DNA of 64,000 nucleotides from Mangrovimicrobium sp033283325 (GTDB lineage: Bacteria > Pseudomonadota > Gammaproteobacteria > Pseudomonadales > Halieaceae). Location of the stretch: positions 620,001 to 684,000 of the forward strand of contig JAWMQO010000001.1 in assembly GCA_033283325.1 (NCBI GenBank). Direction: 5' to 3'. The notes under the pieces are model-generated. The model was given only the letters and a program-made list of their open reading frames with translations. It had not been told where the DNA came from and made no database searches. Of this stretch, positions 50,822-58,525 are shown one piece after another. A program made the translations under genes and the position numbers. The stretch's first letter is position 1. Each line of letters starts with the position of its first letter.

Positions 50822-51935
50822 GGCTCACCAGCATCGACTGCTGGGTCACCCCGGTCTTGGAAAAGATGGAGCGCAACTGGGCGCGGGCGGTATTGCGCGC
50901 GATGCCGAGGCTGGCGGCGCTCTGGTCCAGGCTCTGTCCCTCCGCCAGGTTCTTCGCCAGCAGGGCCTCCGCCCGGGTGAGGCCATAGAGTGACATCAGC
51001 ATCTTGATGTCGATTTCGTATTTACGTTCCGGATCGCTGATGAACACCATCAGGTGGGGCGTGCGCGCCGACTCCACGGTCTTGTCGATGGCGATGGGCT
51101 TGATCAGCAATTCGTAGGGCGCCTTGCCTGACTGCCTGTCCACCGCCATGGCGTGGACCGGCGACTGTTCCTGCTTGCGGTTGGCGGCGATCACCTCCTG
51201 GATATAACCGTTGAGGCGATCCCGGTGGGCGCTGTTGACCAGGTGAATCTGCTCGTTGACGATGGCGATGCCGTCCTTCTCGCGCACGAATTCGTTGGCG
51301 GAGAAGTTGCAGTTGACCACCTTGCCCCGTTCGTCCAGCGTGATGGTACCGATGGAGCGCCCGGAAATCGTCTTGGCGAAGAGCTTGCGCTCCAGGTCCA
51401 TCTGCACCAGCTGTACCCCGCTGGCGACGGCGCGCTGGATATGGGAGGAGAGGTCGGCAAAAAAGGCCCGGTCCTCCTCGTCGAAGTTCGGCGCGTCCTT
51501 TGGCCGGGCCAGGCGCACGCTGAAACGCTGGCCGCTGGCGCCGCGCAGGTCGGCGCCCATCATGTGGTAGATGTTGATCGGCTCCATGCAGATGCGGTAG
51601 AGATCCGTGGACTCGAAGGTGGCGTAGGAGGTGATCTGGTCGAGGGTTTTCACCTCGCCCCAGGGCAGGTTCACCATCAGGTTGGAGGTGTAGTACTGGT
51701 CGGTATAGGGGTTGCTGTGGTCGTCGACGTAGGTTTTCTGCAGCAGGTCGTTGGAGACGAAGAGCAGGCCGCCATCGTCGCCCACGGGCTCGCGCAAGGT
51801 CATGGAGGCGAAGTTGCATTCGAGCACTTCCCGCAGCATCTGCAGGAAGTTGCTGTAGGGGTCCTCTTCGATGTGCCCGCCGTAGAGGTGTCCCAGGAGC
51901 TTGCTGAACTCCGGGATAGTCAGGCCCGATTTCAT
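50790..51935 (-). CDS. LuxR-family transcriptional regulator (TeiR-like by context)
   Basis: 381 residues. The C-terminal GerE/LuxR helix-turn-helix spans about residues 320-370 (LTRAEALLAKNLAEGQSLDQ, then NTARAQLRSIFSKTGV). The N-terminal 300 residues contain a possible PAS-like region but no named domain. Size and position beside hsa genes recall TeiR, the LuxR-type steroid regulator of Comamonas testosteroni; this is inference from context. The ATG at 51935 has no ribosome binding site and lies 1 nt from a TATAAT-like sequence, so translation may be leaderless or start further in. Confidence 0.82.
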   Translation of the reverse strand: MKSGLTIPEFSKLLGHLYGGHIEEDPYSNFLQMLREVLECNFASMTLREPVGDDGGLLFVSNDLLQKTYVDDHSNPYTDQYYTSNLMVNLPWGEVKTLDQITSYATFESTDLYRICMEPINIYHMMGADLRGASGQRFSVRLARPKDAPNFDEEDRAFFADLSSHIQRAVASGVQLVQMDLERKLFAKTISGRSIGTITLDERGKVVNCNFSANEFVREKDGIAIVNEQIHLVNSAHRDRLNGYIQEVIAANRKQEQSPVHAMAVDRQSGKAPYELLIKPIAIDKTVESARTPHLMVFISDPERKYEIDIKMLMSLYGLTRAEALLAKNLAEGQSLDQSAASLGIARNTARAQLRSIFSKTGVTQQSMLVSLILKSLATFS

Positions 51936-51951
51936 AATTATATACAGCTAC

Positions 51952-51962
51952 GACCAGTGGTC
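51952..51962. promoter_or_regulatory. Short palindrome GACCAGTGGTC upstream of the LuxR gene
   Basis: Perfect 5-bp arms around a central G, 17 nt before the LuxR ATG. Possible autoregulatory site; no second copy was noticed. Confidence 0.25.
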
Positions 51963-52062
51963 TCGGGGTAATTTGCGGGCCTATTCTAGCCCGTATCGAC
52001 GCGGCGGGGCCAGCGCCGCTTCAGCCCTGTCCGATAAGGGCTTGCTCGAGTGCAGGCCCGGG

Positions 52063-52130
52063 CGGGCTCAGGACTACCTTCTTGCTCAGGACTGCTCTCT
52101 TGTTCAGGACTGCTCTCTTGTTCAGGACTG
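52063..52130. repeat. 18-bp tandem repeat with in-frame stop codons at the hsaF 3' end
   Basis: Four imperfect 18-bp units (52063-52080, 52081-52098, 52099-52116, 52117-52130). The hsaF stop TGA lies in the last unit, and its 18-bp period repeats that stop in frame every six codons. Replication slippage is the likely origin. Confidence 0.75.
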
Positions 52131-53141
52131 TTTGGCCAGCGCGATGGCCACATCCTCGATCAGGTCCTCCTGGCCGCCGACGGTCTTGCGCCGGGCCATC
52201 TCCAGCAGGATCTCGTGGGAGGGCACCCCGTACTTCTTCTCCGCTCGCTTGGCGAACAGCAGGAAGGAGGAGTAGGCGCCGGCATAGCCGAGGACCAGCG
52301 CATCGCGGCTGATCCGCACCGGCTCGTCCATGATCGGCAGCACCGCGGTTTCCGCCGCGTCCATCAGTTTGAAGATATCCACACCGGTCACTGCGCCCAT
52401 GCGATCCAGTACCGCCGCCATGACTTCCAGCGGCGTATTGCCCGCGCCGGCGCCGAGGCCCGCCGCGGAGCCGTCGATGCGCAGGGCGCCGGCCTCCAGC
52501 GCGGCCAGTGAGTTGGCCACGCCCATGGCCATGTTGTGGTGGCCGTGGAAGCCGATGTCGGTCTCCGGCTTCAATTCGGTGCGCAGCAGTGAAATCCGCG
52601 CGGTGACGTCGTCCGGCAGCATGTAGCCCGCGGAGTCGGTGCAGTAGATGCAGTTGGCGCCGTAAGACTCCATCAGCTTGGCCTGCTCCAGCAGGTGAGC
52701 GGGTTCGATCATGTGGGCCATCATCAGGAAGCCCACCGTATCCAGGCCCATTTCCCGGGAGAGGTTGATGTGCTGGCGCGAGACGTTGGCCTCGGTGCAG
52801 TGGGTGGCCACCCGGATGGTGCTCGCGCCACACTCGGCCGCCATGCGCAGGTGGTCGACAGTGCCGATGCCGGGCAGGAGCAGGGCGGAAATCTTCGCCT
52901 GCTTCACCGCGCCAGACACCGCGGTGAGGTATTCCTCGTCGCTGGCGGTGGGGAAGCCGTAGTTGACCGACGCGCCCCCCAGTCCATCGCCGTGGGTCAC
53001 CTCGATCAGCGGCACGCCGGCAGCGTCCAGCGCCGTGGCGATGCTCACCATCTGCTCAACGGTGATCTTGTGCTGCTTCGGGTGCATGCCGTCGCGGAGG
53101 CACATGTCGTGGAGTACTACTTTCTTGCCTGCCAGGTCCAT
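52122..53141 (-). CDS. hsaF: 4-hydroxy-2-oxovalerate/4-hydroxy-2-oxohexanoate aldolase
   Basis: 339 residues of the DmpG/BphI/HsaF family. Key residues are Arg16-Asp17 (LRDGMH) with His20, and metal-ligand His199 and His201 (GFHGHHNMAM). It splits the 4-hydroxy-2-oxo acid from ring A/B to pyruvate and an aldehyde that the partner dehydrogenase HsaG converts to acyl-CoA (channelled). In the operon it follows hsaG by 46 bp. Confidence 0.93.
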   Translation of the reverse strand: MDLAGKKVVLHDMCLRDGMHPKQHKITVEQMVSIATALDAAGVPLIEVTHGDGLGGASVNYGFPTASDEEYLTAVSGAVKQAKISALLLPGIGTVDHLRMAAECGASTIRVATHCTEANVSRQHINLSREMGLDTVGFLMMAHMIEPAHLLEQAKLMESYGANCIYCTDSAGYMLPDDVTARISLLRTELKPETDIGFHGHHNMAMGVANSLAALEAGALRIDGSAAGLGAGAGNTPLEVMAAVLDRMGAVTGVDIFKLMDAAETAVLPIMDEPVRISRDALVLGYAGAYSSFLLFAKRAEKKYGVPSHEILLEMARRKTVGGQEDLIEDVAIALAKQS

Positions 53142-53187
53142 AATCAGTTCGCTCGTCTGGTTCTGCTAGCTAGGGTGTCGCGGCCTT

Positions 53188-54090
53188 TCAGCCCGCAGCA
53201 CGCTGTTGCGCGATCATCTCCGCGGTGCGCAGGCCCGCGGCGGTCATGATGTCGAGGTTGCCGGAATACTTGGGCAGGAAGTCACCCAGGCCCTCCACTT
53301 CCACCGAGATGGTGACGCGATTGCCGTCGAAGATCGGCTCGTTCAGCATGCGGTAGCCCGGCACGTATTTCTGCACTTCGCTGATCATGTCCTTGAAAGA
53401 CTGGATGATCGCTTCCCGGTCGGGTTCAGTCTCGGTCAGGCAGTGGACAGTGTCGCGCATGATCAGCGGTGGCTCGGCGGGGTTGATGATGATGATCGCC
53501 TTGCCCTTGCCGGCGCCTCCGATCTGCTCGACTGCGGCAGAGGTGGTGCGGGTGAACTCGTCGATATTGTCCCGGGTGCCCATGCCCACGGATTCGGAGG
53601 CGACGGTGGCGACGATCTCGCCATAGCTGACCGGCTGGACCCGGCTTACCGCGGCTACCAGCGGGATAGTGGCCTGGCCGCCGCAGGTGACCATGTTCAC
53701 GTTGGACTCGACGCCCTTTTCCAGCAGGGCGTGGAGGTTGACCGGCGGGATGCAGTAGGGGCCGATCGCCGCGGGTGTCAGGTCTATCATGGTGACGCCG
53801 CGGCTGGTGAGCTTGTCGGAATTCTCCTTGTGCACGTAGGCCGAGGTCGCGTCGAAGGCAAAGGCGATGCGATCCTCCTCGATATGGGGCAACAAACCGT
53901 CCACCCCCTCGGTGGTGACCTTGAGGCCCATCTCCCGGGCGCGCTGGATGCCGGGAGAATCCTCGATGCCGACCATCCAGACCGGCTCGATCCACTCGCT
54001 GCGCAGGGCCTTCATCAGCAGGTCGGTGCCGATATTGCCGGGCCCTATGATCGCGGCTCGCGCTTTTTGGGGAAGGACATTTTCAGTCAT
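53188..54090 (-). CDS. hsaG: Acylating acetaldehyde/propionaldehyde dehydrogenase
   Basis: 300 residues. NAD site AAIIGPGNIGTDLLMKAL, catalytic Cys136 in VNMVTCGGQATIP, MIDLTPAAIGPYCIPPVNL, and MNEPIFDG-like C-terminal region. This is the DmpF/BphJ/HsaG family: it turns the aldehyde released by HsaF into acyl-CoA. Its gene lies directly before hsaF, as in other steroid and aromatic meta-cleavage operons. Confidence 0.93.
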   Translation of the reverse strand: MTENVLPQKARAAIIGPGNIGTDLLMKALRSEWIEPVWMVGIEDSPGIQRAREMGLKVTTEGVDGLLPHIEEDRIAFAFDATSAYVHKENSDKLTSRGVTMIDLTPAAIGPYCIPPVNLHALLEKGVESNVNMVTCGGQATIPLVAAVSRVQPVSYGEIVATVASESVGMGTRDNIDEFTRTTSAAVEQIGGAGKGKAIIIINPAEPPLIMRDTVHCLTETEPDREAIIQSFKDMISEVQKYVPGYRMLNEPIFDGNRVTISVEVEGLGDFLPKYSGNLDIMTAAGLRTAEMIAQQRAAG

Positions 54091-54114
54091 GGTCTGGGCT
54101 TCTTCATTGGGTGG

Positions 54115-54924
54115 TCATTGGATAAAGCTGCAGTGAGCAGAGCAGGTGTCGATTCCCTCGCCGGACATTTCCAGGCGGATACTGTCGCCGGCCTTGACCG
54201 GCTCCAGCGGCACCAGCGAGCCGGAGAGGATGACCTCGCCGGCCAGGAAGGGGATGTCGAACTCCCCCAGGGTATTGGCCAGCCAGGCAACAGCGGTCAG
54301 CGGGTTGCCCTGTACGGCGGCGCCCTTGCCCGAGCTGATCTCGCTGCCGTTCTTGAATACGCGGATTTCCAGTGCGGCGAGATCAAGGCCGGCGGGGTCG
54401 ATTTCAGCGTCCCCGAGTACATAAACGCCGCAGGAAGCGTTGTCGGCAATCGTGTCCTGGATGCGAATCTTCCAGTCGTCTATGCGTGAGTCGACAATCT
54501 CGAAACAGGGCAGGATGCACTCGGTGGCTGCCAGTACATCCGCCTCGCTAACGCCGGGGCCGCGCAGGTCGGACTTCAGGCGAAAGGCGATTTCGCCCTC
54601 GGCCCTGGGCTGGATGAGATTACCGGCCACGGGGATATCGGCGCCGTTGGCGTAGGCCATGCGATCGGTGAGAAAGCCGAAATCCGGCTGGAACACGCCG
54701 AGCATGTTCTGTACCGCGGCGGAAGTGACGCCGATCTTCTTGCCCACCACCACCTCGCCGTCCTTGGCCAGGCGCTGCTGCAACATGGCCTGGGAGATGT
54801 GGTAGGCGTCCTCGATTTCGATGTCCGGGTACTGCTCGGTCAGGGGGGCGAGGGTAGTGCCTTCGCGCATGGCGCGGTAAAGGGCTTCGCCGATGGTCTC
54901 GCGGGTATCCTTGTCGAGCGCCAC
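54115..54924 (-). CDS. hsaE: 2-hydroxyhexa-2,4-dienoate hydratase
   Basis: 269 residues from the GTG at 54924, with GGGAG upstream and starting 3 nt after the hsaD stop; an ATG at 54963 would overlap hsaD by 37 bp. The sequence KKIGVTSAAVQNMLGV, PRAEGEIAFRLKSDL and ILPCFEIVDSRIDDWK is typical of the MhpD/HsaE hydratase family. It hydrates the dienoate made by HsaD to the 4-hydroxy-2-oxo acid for HsaF. Confidence 0.92.
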   Translation of the reverse strand: MALDKDTRETIGEALYRAMREGTTLAPLTEQYPDIEIEDAYHISQAMLQQRLAKDGEVVVGKKIGVTSAAVQNMLGVFQPDFGFLTDRMAYANGADIPVAGNLIQPRAEGEIAFRLKSDLRGPGVSEADVLAATECILPCFEIVDSRIDDWKIRIQDTIADNASCGVYVLGDAEIDPAGLDLAALEIRVFKNGSEISSGKGAAVQGNPLTAVAWLANTLGEFDIPFLAGEVILSGSLVPLEPVKAGDSIRLEMSGEGIDTCSAHCSFIQ

Positions 54925-54926
54925 CG

Positions 54927-55775
54927 TCAGGCGCTCCCGGAATGTTCGAGAAAATCGAGGCACTGCCGGTTGAAGTAGTCGGCGTACTCCACCATCACCC
55001 AGTGGCCGCAGCGGGTGAGCAGGGTAATCTTTGCATCGGCGCAGTTCTCGACCAGGGTCGTCGCGCCGGAGATCGGACAGAACTTGTCGTCCTGCCCCCA
55101 GAAGGCCAGGATCGGGCAGTCGATTTCATGCAGCCTGCTGGAGAGATTCGGTACGTCCATGGAGACCAGCACCTGCGGATTCTGTGTCTGCAGGATCTGC
55201 CAGCGCTGGTCCACCAGTTCCTCGGTGACCTGCGAGCGATCATGGACCAGCAGGCCGAGCAGTTCCCGCAGCACGTCCCGGGTGAATTCCGGCGAGCCCA
55301 TGGGGTATTTCACCATGGCCTGAATACCCTCGGTCTGGAAGTAGACCGGTTTTTCCTCGAGGCCGCCGCTGGCCATGAGGATCAGGCGACTGACATTGCC
55401 AGGGTGGGCGAGGGTATAGCCCAGGGCGATGGCACCGCCGAGGGAATTTCCCACCAGGATGGTGTCTTGCAGTTCGAGTCTGTCGATGAATTCCGCCAGG
55501 TAGCCGCTGAAAAAATCGAGTGTATAAATCGCGTCCTGGGGTTTGCTGGTGTAGCCGTAGCCCGGCAGGTCAGGCACCAGGACCCGGTAGCCCGCGTCGG
55601 TGAAGGCAGCCACGTTGTGCTGGAAGTTGCTGTAGCCACTGGCACCGGGACCGCTGCCGTGAATCAGTATCACCGCGCCGCGGGCGGCCTGGTTTTCTGG
55701 CGCGAAGTCGAGATAGTGCAGGCGCATGTGCTGGCTCAGCTCGAGATAGGCGCCTTCCGGAAGGGTGGAATCCAT
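54927..55775 (-). CDS. hsaD: Meta-cleavage product hydrolase (4,9-DSHA hydrolase)
   Basis: 282-residue alpha/beta hydrolase of the BphD/HsaD family. Oxyanion region HGSGPGASGYSN, nucleophile Ser111 (GNSLGG), Asp in WGQDDKFCP and His in CGHWVM. It cleaves the ring-A meta-cleavage product to 9,17-dioxo-androstane acid (DOHNAA) and a hexadienoate. It is followed directly by hsaE. Confidence 0.93.
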   Translation of the reverse strand: MDSTLPEGAYLELSQHMRLHYLDFAPENQAARGAVILIHGSGPGASGYSNFQHNVAAFTDAGYRVLVPDLPGYGYTSKPQDAIYTLDFFSGYLAEFIDRLELQDTILVGNSLGGAIALGYTLAHPGNVSRLILMASGGLEEKPVYFQTEGIQAMVKYPMGSPEFTRDVLRELLGLLVHDRSQVTEELVDQRWQILQTQNPQVLVSMDVPNLSSRLHEIDCPILAFWGQDDKFCPISGATTLVENCADAKITLLTRCGHWVMVEYADYFNRQCLDFLEHSGSA

Positions 55776-55788
55776 CTGCGTGGCCCCC

Positions 55789-56904
55789 TCAGATAAACAT
55801 GTCAGTGTTTTCGAGGCCCATGCTCACCATGCCCAGGTTGCGGGCGAAGGCGGCTGGGCTATTGGCCACGTGGGAACGTGCGATATGAATGTCGTTCCAG
55901 ATGTTTTGTATCGGGTTGCCGAGGAAAACGGAACGCCCGCCGGCAACGTCGAAGAGTGTATTGATGCCTTCGCTGCACTTGTCGATCACGATGCTCGCCT
56001 GGTAGCGGTATCTCACTCGCTGCTCGATCGTCGGCTGCCAGTTGTTGACTTCCATCTCGTCGAAATTCTTGAACAGGATGGTTTCGACCTCGTCGATCAG
56101 GTTCCACACGTGGGCGACGCGGCACTGGGTGTCGCTGTCAGCCGCCAGCTTGGTCGGGTCGGTGCTGGCCGCGCCGCGGGATTCGACGAACAGGGCCAGG
56201 GCGTGCTTCAGTGCGCCGATGGCGGGGGTGTTGACCACGCGGATAAAACCCTGGGCCCAGGGCATGTTGTAGACCGGGTTTTCCTGCTTGTGCTGGCAAT
56301 TGAAACCGTCGAGGCGCTTGTGACTGCGGTAGTCGGGCACGAACACGGGTTCGTCGATGACGATGTCGTTGGAGCCGGTGCCCTGCAGGCCCATCACATG
56401 CCAGGTGTCCTCGATACGGTAGTCGCTGCGGGGGATGAGGAAGGTGCGATAGCCTTCCTCTGGCACGATGCCGCCAAGCAGTGCCCACTGGCAGTGTTCG
56501 GAACCCGAACTCCAGCCCCAGCGGCCGCTGACCATGCAGCCGCCTTCGGTCACGCTGACTTTGGCGCCAACCGGATTGTAGGAGCTGCTGATCAGGGTGT
56601 TAGGGTCTTCGCCGTAGACATCCGAGAGAGCCTGTTCATCCATCAGGGCGAGCTGGAAGGCGTGCACGGCGATGACGCCGCCGATCCAGGCGGTGCTCAT
56701 ATCGGCTTCCGCCAGGCGGATCTGGTCGCGGAAATAGTCCTGTGGCCGACATTCCAGGCCGCCCCATTTGGCCGGGAGGAACATGCGCAGGAAACCACAG
56801 TCCTTTAGCGCCTGCACCACTTCAGGCGCTACCTGGCGATTCTCGCGATTGGTTTCTTCATGACTGGCGACCAGGGCCAGAATCTCGTCATTTATTGTTT
56901 GCAT
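55789..56904 (-). CDS. hsaA: 3-HSA hydroxylase, oxygenase component (flavin-dependent)
   Basis: 371 residues from the ATG at 56904 (MQTINDEIL), with GAGG 9 nt upstream; a longer frame from 57057 overlaps hsaB. It has the acyl-CoA-dehydrogenase fold of class D flavin monooxygenases, with AKWGGLECRPQD, GRWGWSSGSEHCQW and GLQGTGSND. HsaA with HsaB hydroxylates 3-HSA to 3,4-DHSA, opening the path to ring cleavage. It is 67 bp after hsaB. Confidence 0.92.
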   Translation of the reverse strand: MQTINDEILALVASHEETNRENRQVAPEVVQALKDCGFLRMFLPAKWGGLECRPQDYFRDQIRLAEADMSTAWIGGVIAVHAFQLALMDEQALSDVYGEDPNTLISSSYNPVGAKVSVTEGGCMVSGRWGWSSGSEHCQWALLGGIVPEEGYRTFLIPRSDYRIEDTWHVMGLQGTGSNDIVIDEPVFVPDYRSHKRLDGFNCQHKQENPVYNMPWAQGFIRVVNTPAIGALKHALALFVESRGAASTDPTKLAADSDTQCRVAHVWNLIDEVETILFKNFDEMEVNNWQPTIEQRVRYRYQASIVIDKCSEGINTLFDVAGGRSVFLGNPIQNIWNDIHIARSHVANSPAAFARNLGMVSMGLENTDMFI

Positions 56905-56971
56905 CTTGCATGCCTCAAAGTAATGGTCGCTTTCCTTTCGACAACGGTCGTCGTGTTGACCGGGATTCCTG

Positions 56972-57484
56972 TCAGGCGATGTTCTTGTATTGCCCCTGGT
57001 AGAAGACCAGTGGTGCTGCATGGGTGGTTTTTTGTCGATTGTCGTACTCGTGTACACGGCCGAGAATGATCACGTGGTCACCGCCGTCGTAGCGCTGTTC
57101 AACGCTGCATTGGAAGCAGGTGTGATAATCATCGAACACCGGGACGCCGTCGAGGCCGGGGTGCCAGTCGATGGCGGCGAACTTGTCGGCATTCTTCGTG
57201 GCACAGAGGTTCGACAGTTCCTGCTGGCCGCTGTGCAGGATATGCACGGCAAAGCTGCGCGCACGCTCGAAGGCTTCGAAGCACTGGGCGTTCCTGCCGA
57301 TGCTCCAGAGGATCAGCGGGGGATCGAGGGAGACGGAAGAAAAACTGTTCGCGGTGATAGCGACGGGCAACGGGCCGCCGGTGGCATCCGGCCCGCCCGT
57401 TTCATCGATAGTGGTCACGATGGTTACCCCGGTAGCGAAAGCGCCAAGCGCGTTGCGCAGTTCTCGGGTGTCTTCGACACTCAT
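56972..57484 (-). CDS. hsaB: 3-HSA hydroxylase, flavin reductase component
   Basis: 170 residues of the small flavin-reductase family (FMN split barrel): LRNALGAFATGVTIVTT, ITANSFSSVSLDPPLILWS. It supplies reduced flavin to HsaA. It is 116 bp downstream of hsaC, without a clear promoter between. Confidence 0.93.
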   Translation of the reverse strand: MSVEDTRELRNALGAFATGVTIVTTIDETGGPDATGGPLPVAITANSFSSVSLDPPLILWSIGRNAQCFEAFERARSFAVHILHSGQQELSNLCATKNADKFAAIDWHPGLDGVPVFDDYHTCFQCSVEQRYDGGDHVIILGRVHEYDNRQKTTHAAPLVFYQGQYKNIA

Positions 57485-57600
57485 CTCCAGGTCCCTGTTA
57501 AATTGTTGAAAGCTGAATTGCTGAAATTGGCCGTGTTGTTCGAGTCGTTATGATCCTTCACGGGCGTGCAAGGCGCATACCCCATATGAAGTAACCCCGT

Positions 57601-58506
57601 TTATTCCCCGGGCCCTTTGAAAACGTGGCCCCAGAAGCTGGGAACGGTACTTTCGAAAACGCTATATTCGTCCCAATTGTCCACCCGCATGCCTTCGGCG
57701 CCGTATTCCACGTCGAAGCCCGAGGGAGTGGTGATGTAAATCGAAACCATGTGGTCGTTGGCGTGCCGCCCGAGGGTGGCGGAGAGGCGTACGTCGTGGG
57801 CGATACGACGGTCCTCCAGGCGGCCCACCTCGTCGATGTTTTCTACTTCCACCATGCAGTGCACGCAGCCGGCGGGGTGCTCCATCTCGAACAGGGCCAG
57901 GCTGTGGTGGCGCGGGTTGCAGTGCAGGAACCACAGGCGTTTTATCGGCTCGTTGGGGTCGGGGGTGAAGCGGATCTGCATGAAGTCCGACAGTTCGAAA
58001 CCGAGGAGCTCGCGGAAGAAACCCACGGTGTCGTCGAAGTTGGGGGCCGGCAATACCACGTGGCCGAAACCCATGTCGCCGGTAATGAACTTGCTCACAC
58101 CCACCGGGGAGACCAGGCGGCGGAAGTCGGAGATGACACCCCAGTAAATCTCGTGCCGGTTGCCAGCGGGGTCGCTGAAGCGGAAGAGGCGGCTGACCTT
58201 GCGCAGTTGCGCGTCTTCCGCGCTGGCTTCCTCGATCTCGGTGCCGGCCTCGTGCAGTTTCTCGACGCTTTCCAGCAGGCCCTCGAGGGTATTGCACTCC
58301 CAGCCGCAGAAACCGAAACGGTCAGCATCACTTTCGGAAACGATCACCCGGTAGGGATGCTCGTCCATCTTCAGGTAGAGATTGCCGCTGCCGTCGTTGA
58401 TGTGGGCGGTGGCGTCCTCCATGCCCAGTACCTCGGTGCCGAAAGTTACCCACCGGGAGAGGTCCGTGCTATGAACGCCGATATAGCCCAGGCTGCTGAC
58501 TGACAT
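57601..58506 (-). CDS. hsaC: Extradiol dioxygenase (3,4-DHSA dioxygenase)
   Basis: 301 residues with two vicinal-oxygen-chelate modules, as in BphC/HsaC. Fe(II) ligands His149 (GFGHVVL), His216 (CVHCMVEV) and Glu267 (FDVEYG); active-site His200/His201 (RHHSLALF), His252 and Tyr257. It opens the aromatised ring A of 3,4-DHSA. AAGGAG lies 5 nt before the ATG. Second gene of the operon after fadD3. Confidence 0.94.
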   Translation of the reverse strand: MSVSSLGYIGVHSTDLSRWVTFGTEVLGMEDATAHINDGSGNLYLKMDEHPYRVIVSESDADRFGFCGWECNTLEGLLESVEKLHEAGTEIEEASAEDAQLRKVSRLFRFSDPAGNRHEIYWGVISDFRRLVSPVGVSKFITGDMGFGHVVLPAPNFDDTVGFFRELLGFELSDFMQIRFTPDPNEPIKRLWFLHCNPRHHSLALFEMEHPAGCVHCMVEVENIDEVGRLEDRRIAHDVRLSATLGRHANDHMVSIYITTPSGFDVEYGAEGMRVDNWDEYSVFESTVPSFWGHVFKGPGE

Positions 58507-58525
58507 GGTGACTCCTTCACATTTT

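Noticed and set aside
52063..52130. CRISPR-like array
   Set aside because: Units are 18 bp and directly adjacent without spacers; this is a tandem repeat.
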